From: Streptomyces spiramyceticus
Lineage (GTDB): Bacteria > Actinomycetota > Actinomycetes > Streptomycetales > Streptomycetaceae
Assembly: GCF_028807635.1 (NCBI RefSeq)
Contig: NZ_JARBAX010000001.1
Span: 1,005,001-1,069,000 of the forward strand
Direction of reading: 5' to 3'
DNA length: 64,000 bases
Positions 1 through 6,871 of the stretch are shown here, piece by piece (within the stretch, counting starts at the first letter, position 1; every line of letters begins with the position of its first letter). The notes under the pieces are model-generated. The model was not told the origin of the DNA. It ran no database searches and was given only the letters and a program-made list of their open reading frames with translations. The position numbers and the translations under genes were made by a program.

Positions 1-78
1 CTCGATGGAGTTGGCGTAGAACTTCTCGCCGATCACCACGCGCGCCTCGTCCAGGTCCGCCGTACAGAACGTCTCCAC
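1..78 (-). CDS. N-terminus of a probable AraC-family regulator (partial)
   Basis: Only the first 26 codons lie in the window; the gene continues beyond base 1. It starts at GTG (76-78) with a GGGGAG ribosome site 4 nt upstream and reads VETFCTADLDEARVVIGEKF and onward. The pattern of TxDLDEAR followed by V-G-x-x-FY resembles the start of AraC-type regulators carrying an AraC-binding-like sensor domain. The identification rests on a short fragment, so it is a family-level guess. The DNA-binding domain would lie outside the window. Confidence 0.45.
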   Translation of the reverse strand, partial: METFCTADLDEARVVIGEKFYANSIE

Positions 79-168
79 AGAACTCCCCACACCCGAGTAC
101 GGTCCTCACCCCGCAGGATCCAACAAATTCGGGCGACCCGGAGACCAGGAAGCGGGCACCATGCGGTC

Positions 169-387
169 ATGCCAAAACCGCATGGATTCAGTTACGAGCA
201 ATTCGGCGACGGCAGTGTCGTCATCACTCACCAGGGCCGGGCCGCAGGCACCCTGCGCGGTGCGCGTGCGGAAAAATTCCTGGCCGAGGCCGGGGCGGGC
301 GACAGCCAGCTCGTGATGGCGCGATGGACCGGGGCGTACAAACACGGCAACGAGCGGGCCGCCAGAAATCACCCGCGCAACAGGTGA
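169..387 (+). CDS. small conserved actinobacterial protein, function unknown
   Basis: This is a 72-residue soluble protein with no signal peptide or membrane segment. It begins MPKPHGFSYEQ and contains a VVITHQGRAAGTLRGARA stretch, then VMARWTGAYKHGNERAARNH and a basic tail. I recognise this as a short conserved hypothetical type common in Streptomyces, but I know no function. No good ribosome site precedes ATG 169, so the start is less sure than the frame. The gene ends 41 nt before the TerD-domain gene and may be co-transcribed with it. Confidence 0.6.
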   Translation: MPKPHGFSYEQFGDGSVVITHQGRAAGTLRGARAEKFLAEAGAGDSQLVMARWTGAYKHGNERAARNHPRNR

Positions 388-428
388 CGCAAGGGAACGG
401 CAAAGCGGTGTCGGTCGTTAGCTCTGGC

Positions 429-1646
429 ATGACCGCAATGACCCCCGGCTCGAACATTCCGCTTCCCACCGCCCGCGTGGCCGTGGACGTTGCCGCCCCG
501 GTGCGGCTCGACGTATCGGGCCTGCTCCTCACGGCCGACGGCAAGGTGCGCTCCGACGACGACTTCATCTTCTACAACCAACCGTCGGGCCCCGGTGTCA
601 CCTACCGGTCCGGCGGCGGCACTGCTCCCGACGCGATCGTGGTGGACACGTCAGCCGTCCCGCCCGGCATCGAGAAGATCGTGGTCACGGCGAGCCCCGA
701 CGCCGCGGGCCAGACCTTCCAGGGCATCGAGCCCACCGCCACCGTGCGCGGAGCCGACGACGGCGCCATGATCGCGACGTTCACCCCGCCTCAGCTGGGC
801 ACCGAGACGGCACTGGTGATCGTGGAGATCTATCTCCGCAACGGCGCGTGGAAGGTGCGCGCGGTCGGTCAGGGTTACGCGAACGGGCTGGCCGGCATCG
901 CCACGGACTTCGGCGTCTCGGTGGAGGAACCCGCCGCCGCGGCCGCTCCTGCCCCCGCTGCGGCCCCTGTGGCACCCCCTGCGCCCCCAGTGGCCGCCCC
1001 CGGGGTCACGGCCCCTCCGGCGGGCTCTGCGGCTCCCCCGGCCCCGCCGGAGGGGCCCGCCGCGAGCGGCAAGATCAACCTCGACAAGGGCCGGGTCAGC
1101 CTCCAGAAGAACCAGACGGTCTCGCTGGTCAAGGGCGGACGCCCGCTGCTGTCCCAGGTCAAGATGGGTCTCGGCTGGGAGCCCGCGTTCCGGGGCAAGG
1201 ACATCGACCTCGACGCGTCCGTCATCGCCTACGACGGGAACCGCAAGCACCTGGACAGCTGCTACTTCGGCAAGCTGTCGATCCTGAACGGTGCGGTCAA
1301 GCACTCCGGGGACAACCTCACCGGCGAGGGTGCGGGCGACGACGAGGTGATCGTCGTCGACCTCGGCCGCATCCCCGCGGAGGCGACGGGCCTGGTCTTC
1401 ACGGTGAACTCCTTCACGGGACAGAAGTTCACCGAGGTGGCCAAGGCCTACTGCCGTCTGCTGGACGCGGCGACCGGTGAGGAACTGGTCCGCTTCGACC
1501 TGACGGGCGCCGAGCCGCAGACGGGGGTAATGATGGCGAAGCTGATCAAGCAGTTCTCAGGGGAGTGGGAGATGACCGCGATGGGCGACTTCGTGAAGAG
1601 TCGCACCGTTCGCGGCATGGTCAAGCCGGCAGCCCAGGCCCTCTAG
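429..1646 (+). CDS. TerD-family protein with two TerD domains
   Basis: This 405-residue protein has two TerD (tellurium-resistance/stress, calcium-binding) modules. The first spans about residues 10-190, with VAVDVAAPVRLDVSGLLL, the acidic DGKVRSDDDFIFYNQP region and VTASPDAAGQTFQGIEP. A linker of about 45 residues rich in Ala and Pro follows. The second module, about 240-400, contains MGLGWEPAFRGKDIDLDASV. TerD proteins bind Ca2+ through conserved aspartates and act in the cytoplasm or near the membrane in stress responses; the exact role is unknown. The open frame extends upstream to 324, but homology begins at MTAMTPGSNIPLP, so I start at ATG 429 (ATG 438 is possible). The proline-rich linker and the duplication are the notable features. 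Confidence 0.85.
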   Translation: MTAMTPGSNIPLPTARVAVDVAAPVRLDVSGLLLTADGKVRSDDDFIFYNQPSGPGVTYRSGGGTAPDAIVVDTSAVPPGIEKIVVTASPDAAGQTFQGIEPTATVRGADDGAMIATFTPPQLGTETALVIVEIYLRNGAWKVRAVGQGYANGLAGIATDFGVSVEEPAAAAAPAPAAAPVAPPAPPVAAPGVTAPPAGSAAPPAPPEGPAASGKINLDKGRVSLQKNQTVSLVKGGRPLLSQVKMGLGWEPAFRGKDIDLDASVIAYDGNRKHLDSCYFGKLSILNGAVKHSGDNLTGEGAGDDEVIVVDLGRIPAEATGLVFTVNSFTGQKFTEVAKAYCRLLDAATGEELVRFDLTGAEPQTGVMMAKLIKQFSGEWEMTAMGDFVKSRTVRGMVKPAAQAL

Positions 1647-1665
1647 CGCTCCCGCGCCAGGGGGA

Positions 1666-1893
1666 CTACAGCTTGGTCAGCTTGACGAAGGGGCTCAGGA
1701 TGCGGCCTTGTCGCCCTGCGAAGTCGATGAGAACTGCTGCATCGCCTTCGACTGCGATGACCCTCCCGAGTCCGAACTGATCATGCGAAACCCGGTCGCC
1801 CACATCGAAAACCTCGATCGGTGGGGCGGCCGCGGCCGGGACGTTGAAGGGACTGGACGGCAGGTAGCGCCGGGCTCCGGCTGACTTTGTCAT
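1666..1893 (-). CDS. small Tudor/CarD-like single-domain protein
   Basis: This 75-residue protein has a disordered N-terminus followed by FDVGDRVSHDQFGLGRVIAV, then a beta-rich end closing with PFVKLTKL. The V-G-D-R-V-x-H-x-x-F-G-x-G-x-V pattern is the fold signature seen in CarD-type domains and in the C-terminal Tudor-like domain of PcrA/UvrD helicases, which bind RNA polymerase. An interaction with RNA polymerase or nucleic acid is therefore an inference. The frame runs upstream to 2088, but an actinobacterial -10 element (TACTCT, 1900-1905 on the minus strand) ends 6 nt before ATG 1893. That suggests a leaderless mRNA starting at this codon. The gene is convergent with the TerD gene, leaving 19 nt between stops. 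Confidence 0.7.
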   Translation of the reverse strand: MTKSAGARRYLPSSPFNVPAAAAPPIEVFDVGDRVSHDQFGLGRVIAVEGDAAVLIDFAGRQGRILSPFVKLTKL

Positions 1894-1899
1894 TAGTTG

Positions 1900-1905
1900 A
1901 GAGTA
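1900..1905 (-). promoter_or_regulatory. -10 element for a leaderless transcript
   Basis: TACTCT on the minus strand ends 6 nt before ATG 1893, the spacing expected when transcription starts at the start codon. No convincing -35 hexamer is seen upstream. The site mainly serves to choose the start of the 75-residue gene. Confidence 0.35.
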
Positions 1906-2352
1906 TGCGCCCCGCGAGGCCGCCACGCCATGCCCGTCCATGATCACTTCACCCGGGGCCGGTCCGCACCCCTCCCCAACACCGGGTGTTCGCCGGAATT
2001 CGGCTCGTCGGACCGCCTCGCACATTGGTACGGCCTCGGTGGTGTTGGTGCCGCCGGGGCCGCCAAAGCGGCCCAGGGCATTCAGCATGCTTCACCCGTT
2101 TTCATAAACGGTCTTCCGCGAAACGAAACTTGCCCCGTCCGCCAAATTCCTGTGCGGAGGAAATGCATGCACTTCTATTTGTAGCTGTATGCGGCAACGT
2201 TGTTTTGTGTCCAGAGATCGGACTCGACGGAACCGCCCCGCAGCCGCAACCAAGCGGGGGCCGCAGGCGTCGCACATGGCGTCCGGGACACTGGATCACG
2301 ATCACTGGACGGGCCGGACGACCGGTGACCGTACAACCGGGAGGACCACGGC
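1906..2352. other. 447-nt intergenic region between divergent genes
   Basis: The region lies between the Tudor-like gene (leftward) and the kinase gene (rightward). It holds a 5-bp inverted repeat CGTTT-TCAT-AAACG at 2097-2110. A strong ribosome site (GGAGG, 2157-2161) precedes two overlapping ATG codons at 2163 and 2167. ATG 2163 opens a 68-codon frame overlapping the kinase start, and ATG 2167 opens a 5-codon frame. No tRNA, terminator or recognisable structured RNA is visible. Confidence 0.4.
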
Positions 2353-3228
2353 ATGGCCGAACGCGCTGAGTACCGCATCGTCTCGCTGATCGGCGAGGGC
2401 GGCACGGGCCGTGTCCATCTGGCGCGGACCGCCGCCGGGCGGCTCGTCGCGCTCAAGACCGTGCACGAAGACCTTGCCTCCGCCCCGCGCTTCCGCGAGC
2501 GGTTCCGCCGCGAGGCCGCCGCCGCCCTGCGCATCGGCGGCCCTTTCACGGCCACGGTGACCGACGCCGGCCCGGAGGACCAACACCCGTGGCTGGCAGC
2601 CGAGTTCTGCGTGGGTCCGACGATCGTGGAGACGATCTCCACGGCGGGCCCGCTCGGGCCCGACGACCTCGGCACGTTCGGCTCGGCGCTCGCCGTGGCC
2701 ATGTCGGCCATCCACGGCGCCGGGCCGGCCTGCCTCGACCTCAAGCCGGCCCACGTCCTCATCACCCGCCGAGGCCCGAAGATCATCGACTTCGGTACGG
2801 CGGGGCGCTCCGCCGGCCGGGCCTCCGAATTCCTCGGCTTCCTCGCCCCCGAACAGCTGACGCCCGGCGCCCCGACAGGCCCGCCCGCCGACGTCTTCGC
2901 GCTCGGCGCGCTCCTCGTCCTCTCCAGTACGGGACGCAATCCGTTCGGGTCGGGCAGCGCCCAGCAGGTGGCCCACAGGACCCTGCACGACGCCCCCGAC
3001 CTCATCGGCGTACCGGGCCCGCAGTGGACCGGGTTCCTCGCCGCCTGCCTCGCCACCGACCCCGCGGCCCGGCCCAGCATGCCCGAGGCGCTGGCCTGGT
3101 GCGCGGAGCGCGCCGCCCCCGTGCCGTGGTGGGAACAGGAACCGGTGTCCGAGCTGATCCGCGAGCACGAGAACGACGTGGCCGAGCTCCTGGCCGTGGT
3201 CAGTGGCGACGCCGCCACGGGCCAGTGA
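2353..3228 (+). CDS. Ser/Thr protein kinase-like protein, degenerate catalytic loop
   Basis: This 291-residue protein is a single Hanks-type kinase domain with no transmembrane or sensor segment, so it is probably cytoplasmic. The Gly-rich loop GEGGTGRV (14-21), the ATP-anchoring lysine in VALK (K35), DFG (146-148) and APE (165-167) are present. The catalytic loop reads CLDLKPAH instead of HRDxKxxN. The base Asp (D129) and Lys (K131) remain, but His-Arg are replaced by Cys-Leu and the Mg2+-binding Asn by His134. The stretch from DFG to APE is also short. Activity is therefore doubtful and a pseudokinase role is possible. GGGAGG 8 nt before ATG supports the start. The 3' end overlaps the convergent phosphatase gene by 29 nt. 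Confidence 0.8.
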   Translation: MAERAEYRIVSLIGEGGTGRVHLARTAAGRLVALKTVHEDLASAPRFRERFRREAAAALRIGGPFTATVTDAGPEDQHPWLAAEFCVGPTIVETISTAGPLGPDDLGTFGSALAVAMSAIHGAGPACLDLKPAHVLITRRGPKIIDFGTAGRSAGRASEFLGFLAPEQLTPGAPTGPPADVFALGALLVLSSTGRNPFGSGSAQQVAHRTLHDAPDLIGVPGPQWTGFLAACLATDPAARPSMPEALAWCAERAAPVPWWEQEPVSELIREHENDVAELLAVVSGDAATGQ

Positions 3229-4633
3229 TCGCGAGCATGATGCCCGGGTCCTGAATGCCGGCGTAGAGCGTCTTTCCGTCGGGCGAGAAAACGACCCCGG
3301 CGAACTCGCTGAATTCCGGTTCGGCGTCGGTCCCGATATTGCATTCATTGCGGGCGACCGGGTACGTACGGCCGCTGTCGGTGGCACCGAAAAGGTGCTG
3401 GCCCCCGTCGCCGTCCTCCGCTATGACCAGGCCGCCGTACGGCGAGACGGTGATGTTGTCCGGGCCGTCGTAGTCACCGCTCGTGCTCAGCAGCACCTTC
3501 AGCGTGAGCGTGCGGCGCCTGGGGTCGTAGAACCAGACCTGGCCGTCGTGCGGCTCGCCCGGGCTCTCGTCACGGGCGTACGAGGAGACGATGTACGTGC
3601 CGCCGTCCGCCCACCACATGCCCTCCAGCTTGCGGGCGCGGGTGATGTCCCCGTCGTCGAACTGCTCGCGCACCGGGACGGTCCTGCCGTCCCGGTCGGG
3701 CACCTCGGCCCAGTCGACGCCGTAGACCGTGCCGATCTTCGTCGCGCGCGACAGGTCGTCGACGAAGCGGCCGCCCGAGTCGAAGCACTTCGCCGCCTGG
3801 AGGGTGCCCGCGTCGTCGGCGAGCTTGCGGAGCCGGCCCCTGCCGTGCTTGAAGCCGTGCGGCGGGACCCAGCGGAAGAGGAGCCCGTTCGGGTTGGAGT
3901 CGTCCTCGGTGAGGTACGCGTGGCCGCGCTTCGGGTCGATGACGACGGCCTCGTGGTCGAAGCGGCCGAAGGCCTTGATCGGCTTCGGGTCGAGGTTGGC
4001 GCGTCGGTCGTAGGGGTCGACCTCGAAGACGTAGCCGTGGTCCTTGGTCATGCCGTTCTCGCCGGCCCGGTCGGTGTTCTCCTCGCAGGTCAGCCAGGTG
4101 CCCCAGGTCGTACGGCCGCCCGCGCAATTCGTGGAGGTGCCCGCGATGCCGACCCACTCGGCGACCTCGCCGCTGCGGTGCACCTCGACGACCGTGCAGC
4201 CGCCGGAAGCGGCCGGGTCGTACACCAGCCCCTCGGCTAGGGGCACCGGGTGCTTCCACTTGCTGCGCGGGCCCTTGAGCTCGTGATTGTTGACCAGAAG
4301 CGTCACACCGCGCGGTCCCTCGAAGGTGGCCGTGCCGTCGTGCTTGGACGGGGTGTATTCGCCGCTCTCCAGCTTGGTGACGCCGGAGTGGGTGATGATC
4401 CGGTACGTGAAGCCTGCGGGGAGGGCGACAACGCCCTCGGGGTCGGGCACGAGGGGGCCGTAGCCGGGGCCGTGCGGGGCGCCTGCGGGGTCCTCGGCGG
4501 CGTCCTCGGCACTGTCGTCGGCCGTGGCGAGGGCGCCGGGGGCGGTGGCGAGAGCGCCGACACTGCCGATGAGTGCGACTCCGGCGCCGGTGAGCGCGGA
4601 CCGTCTGGCGAAGTCCCTGCGGGTGAGCGTCAT
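3200..4633 (-). CDS. PhoX-type (DUF839) phosphatase, Tat-exported
   Basis: This 477-residue protein begins MTLTRRDFARRSALTGAGVA, a twin-arginine signal followed by a hydrophobic stretch and an Ala-rich cleavage region, so it should be exported folded by Tat. The mature part is a beta-propeller-like DUF839/PhoX domain with LVNNHELKG, TSTNCAGGRTTWGTWLTCEE, DHEAVVID and GPDNITVSPYGGLVIAEDGD. In PhoX enzymes comparable Glu/Asp and Cys residues hold Ca2+/Fe cofactors for phosphomonoester hydrolysis. The frame extends upstream, but AGGAGG 5 nt before ATG 4633 sets this start. A possible PHO box lies 59 nt upstream. The substrate is unknown; a phosphate-scavenging role follows from family membership. 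Confidence 0.8.
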   Translation of the reverse strand: MTLTRRDFARRSALTGAGVALIGSVGALATAPGALATADDSAEDAAEDPAGAPHGPGYGPLVPDPEGVVALPAGFTYRIITHSGVTKLESGEYTPSKHDGTATFEGPRGVTLLVNNHELKGPRSKWKHPVPLAEGLVYDPAASGGCTVVEVHRSGEVAEWVGIAGTSTNCAGGRTTWGTWLTCEENTDRAGENGMTKDHGYVFEVDPYDRRANLDPKPIKAFGRFDHEAVVIDPKRGHAYLTEDDSNPNGLLFRWVPPHGFKHGRGRLRKLADDAGTLQAAKCFDSGGRFVDDLSRATKIGTVYGVDWAEVPDRDGRTVPVREQFDDGDITRARKLEGMWWADGGTYIVSSYARDESPGEPHDGQVWFYDPRRRTLTLKVLLSTSGDYDGPDNITVSPYGGLVIAEDGDGGQHLFGATDSGRTYPVARNECNIGTDAEPEFSEFAGVVFSPDGKTLYAGIQDPGIMLAITGPWRRRH

Positions 4634-4691
4634 TCGGACCTCCTGAGGCGGCCCCCTGCGGGGCACGTGTTTTCGGCCTCAGGCTTCCGGG

Positions 4692-4713
4692 CGCGTACAA
4701 ACGTCGGCTGAAC
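4692..4713 (-). promoter_or_regulatory. possible PHO box upstream of the PhoX-type gene
   Basis: On the minus strand two adjacent 11-nt units read GTTCAGCCGAC and GTTTGTACGCG. Streptomyces PhoP sites are direct 11-nt repeats of the type GTTCACCYRGC. The first unit agrees well and the second only in its first three bases. The site lies 59 nt before the start of a predicted phosphatase, a sensible target for phosphate control. Confidence 0.3.
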
Positions 4714-4925
4714 AACGCCCGACGTCCGGGAGGCGAGCGCCCGACCGTGACAGCCCCCGCCGTGACCGGGCGCAAGGCTCCCAGACCACCGCAGACCGCC
4801 AGTTTCAGGAAGGGGCGGGGTGGGGAATCTTCGTATGAACAGACAGTGAGACAGTGCCCTGCCAACCGGGGGCCCGCGGGAAGTCGCCGGGTGGATCCAG
4901 TACCCATTGGAGGGAGGCGAGCCAT

Positions 4926-5144
4926 GTGGATGCCAAGCAGGCCCGCGCACTCCATGAGAGCCAACTGCTTCAGCTGCCCAATGTGACCGGCGTCGGCACC
5001 GGGAAGGACGAGGGCTCGGGCGCGGACGTGATAGTCGTCTTCGTCACCCGCAAGGTGCCCAGCGACCAGCTCCGGGCCGAGGACGTCGTGCCGGAGGAGC
5101 TCGAAGGCGTGCCCGTGCGCGTGCTCCCCATCGGCGAGAGCTGA
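4926..5144 (+). CDS. small conserved actinobacterial protein, function unknown
   Basis: This 72-residue protein starts at GTG with the strong site GGAGGGAGGCGA a few bases upstream. It reads VDAKQARALHESQLLQLPNV, then TGVGTGKDE and DVIVVFVTRKVPSDQL, ending in EELEGVPVRVLPIGES. Similar short stand-alone domains occur in Streptomyces, and the same N-terminal pattern (x-NVxGVGxG...VxVxVxxK) precedes trypsin-like peptidase domains in other proteins. A peptide-binding or inhibitor-like domain is a guess. An overlapping ATG at 4924 is in another frame and gives only a 20-codon peptide. Confidence 0.65.
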   Translation: MDAKQARALHESQLLQLPNVTGVGTGKDEGSGADVIVVFVTRKVPSDQLRAEDVVPEELEGVPVRVLPIGES

Positions 5145-5228
5145 TCGGCCAGGCGCTGATCGGCGCACGCACTCCCGAGGCGCGGCGGGCGGCGTAAGCC
5201 CAGCGGCCCATGCCACCCGCCGTACCCC

Positions 5229-6680
5229 TCAACTCACGCTGCGCGAACGCGCCTTGAAGGCCGCCTTCCGGGCTTCCTTCGCCGCCTTCTTGTCGGGGTG
5301 CAGGCGCCCCATGGCCTCCAGGACGTCCGCCGTCGCCGGGTGATCCACCCGCCAGGCGGCATCGAAAAAGCCACTGTGCCGACCGGTCAGCCCGGCCACC
5401 AGGTCCCGGAGCTCCGCCGGTTCGCCGTCTGCGTCGAGCTGCGCGGCGATGGTGTCGATCGCGAGCCAGAAGATCATCGACTCGGGCGGCGGCGGCACGT
5501 CCGACGCGCCGCTCTCGGCGAGCCAGACCCGGGCCAGGCCGCCCAGCTCCGGGTCGTCGAGCACCTCGCGCACCGCGTCCTCCGCCTCCGGGCCGACCAG
5601 CGAGAGCGCCTGCTGGCTGCGGAGCCTGCGCAGCGGAGCGCCCCGGTCGACGCCGCGGGCGGCGGCGAGCAACTCCCGGGCGGCTGCGGCCGGTTCGCGG
5701 CGGGCGAGCCACTGCTCGGTCTCGGCGCCGGCCGACGCTTCGGGGAAGTACGCGATGCCGTCGAGCAGCGCCTCCGCTCCCTTGTCGGCGAGATCGCCGA
5801 CCGCGGGCGCGTCGATCCCCGCTTCGAGCATCCGGACCCTGATGCCGTACAGACCGAGCGGGGTGAGCCCGACCATGCCGTACCGGGACACGTCCTCGTC
5901 GTCGACGGGCGGCTCGGGCTCCGATCCCTCCTCCGCCATCAGCGCCTCGTCCACCGGCTGGTAGGTGACGAGCCCGACCGGTTCGAGCACCCGGAACTGG
6001 TCGTCGAGCCGCATCATCGCGTCCGACACCTGTTCCAGTACGTCGTCGGTGGGCTCGCCCATGTCCTCGGGCACGATCATCGAAGCGGCGAGTGCGGGCA
6101 GTGGCACCGGGCCTTCCGCCGCGCCCTCGGTGACGGTCAGCAGATACAGGTTGCCGAGTACGCCTTCCAGGAACTCGGCCTCCGCGTCCGGGTCCCAGTC
6201 CAGCGAGTCGAAGTCGACCCGGCCGTCCTCGCCGACGAGCCCGGAGAGGTCGTCGAGGACGGGTGCGGTCGCGTCGGCGAAGACGGCCTCGAACGCGTCG
6301 AGCCAGATGGCGAGGACGTCCTGGGGGCTGCCGGAGGTGAGCAGTGCGAGGTTCTCACCGGCGGTGACGGTCCCGTCCGCTTCGCCCTCGCCCCCCTCCT
6401 CGGCGTCGGTGACGTCGACGAGCCCCGTGTCCACGGCGATGCGCCACGCTTCGCTCGCCTCCGCCGCGCCGTCCTCGTCGGCGGCGAGACCGAGGTGCTC
6501 GGCGGCCTCGGGCAGCTGCTCGTCGACGAGTTCGCCGCCCGCACCGACCCGGGTCGCGGGCCCTGCCCAGCGGGCGAGCCTGGCGGCGCGCGCGAAGAGC
6601 GGGGAGGCGAGCGCCTCCCGTGCCAGCTCGGCGTCGGAGTGCAGGCGCACCGGCGGCAGGGTGGGGCGTTCTCCGGACAT
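5229..6680 (-). CDS. large acidic conserved Streptomyces protein, function unknown
   Basis: This 483-residue, strongly acidic, soluble protein has no signal peptide or membrane segment. It is helix-rich, with an Asp/Glu-rich middle part and a basic C-terminal tail KKAAKEARKAAFKARSRSVS. I do not recognise a catalytic motif. The first 200 residues look like repeated helical modules and the central part (YGMVGLTPLGLYGIRVRMLE) could be a winged-helix-like element. AAGGAG 9 nt before ATG 6680 makes this start better than the upstream ATG at 6701. It stands alone between intergenic gaps and reads opposite to the secreted nuclease gene. Confidence 0.7.
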   Translation of the reverse strand: MSGERPTLPPVRLHSDAELAREALASPLFARAARLARWAGPATRVGAGGELVDEQLPEAAEHLGLAADEDGAAEASEAWRIAVDTGLVDVTDAEEGGEGEADGTVTAGENLALLTSGSPQDVLAIWLDAFEAVFADATAPVLDDLSGLVGEDGRVDFDSLDWDPDAEAEFLEGVLGNLYLLTVTEGAAEGPVPLPALAASMIVPEDMGEPTDDVLEQVSDAMMRLDDQFRVLEPVGLVTYQPVDEALMAEEGSEPEPPVDDEDVSRYGMVGLTPLGLYGIRVRMLEAGIDAPAVGDLADKGAEALLDGIAYFPEASAGAETEQWLARREPAAAARELLAAARGVDRGAPLRRLRSQQALSLVGPEAEDAVREVLDDPELGGLARVWLAESGASDVPPPPESMIFWLAIDTIAAQLDADGEPAELRDLVAGLTGRHSGFFDAAWRVDHPATADVLEAMGRLHPDKKAAKEARKAAFKARSRSVS

Positions 6681-6750
6681 CTGGGGGGTCTCCTTGGGCA
6701 TGCGGGTCGGGCGTCCCCCAGCGTAGACGTATTTGCCCCTATGCCACCGG

Positions 6751-6783
6751 GTTCATGTACCCGTCAGGATTCGTACACCTGGC
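6751..6783 (+). promoter_or_regulatory. possible PHO-box repeats upstream of secreted nuclease gene
   Basis: Three consecutive 11-nt units are GTTCATGTACC (6751-6761), CGTCAGGATTC (6762-6772) and GTACACCTGGC (6773-6783). The first and third resemble the Streptomyces PHO-box unit GTTCACCYRGC and the middle one does not. A TTGACA hexamer follows at 6789, but no good -10 lies 17-18 nt beyond it. The downstream gene encodes a secreted phosphoesterase, a class often under PhoP control. Confidence 0.3.
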
Positions 6784-6871
6784 GACCCTTGACAACCCCC
6801 TTGTCCACACAAGAGATTGACGCGCGTAGAACCGTGCTCTACCCCTCATCCATCGCACTCGGAGCTCGTAC

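Noticed and set aside
324..428. Upstream extension of the TerD reading frame
   Set aside because: The 35 added residues are Arg/Gln-rich, overlap the preceding gene's end and have no ribosome site, whereas TerD similarity starts at ATG 429.
6801..6809. A TTGTCCACA sequence identical to the Streptomyces DnaA box
   Set aside because: A single copy is expected by chance about once in a window of this size. There is no cluster of boxes and no dnaA or dnaN nearby, so I do not call an origin.
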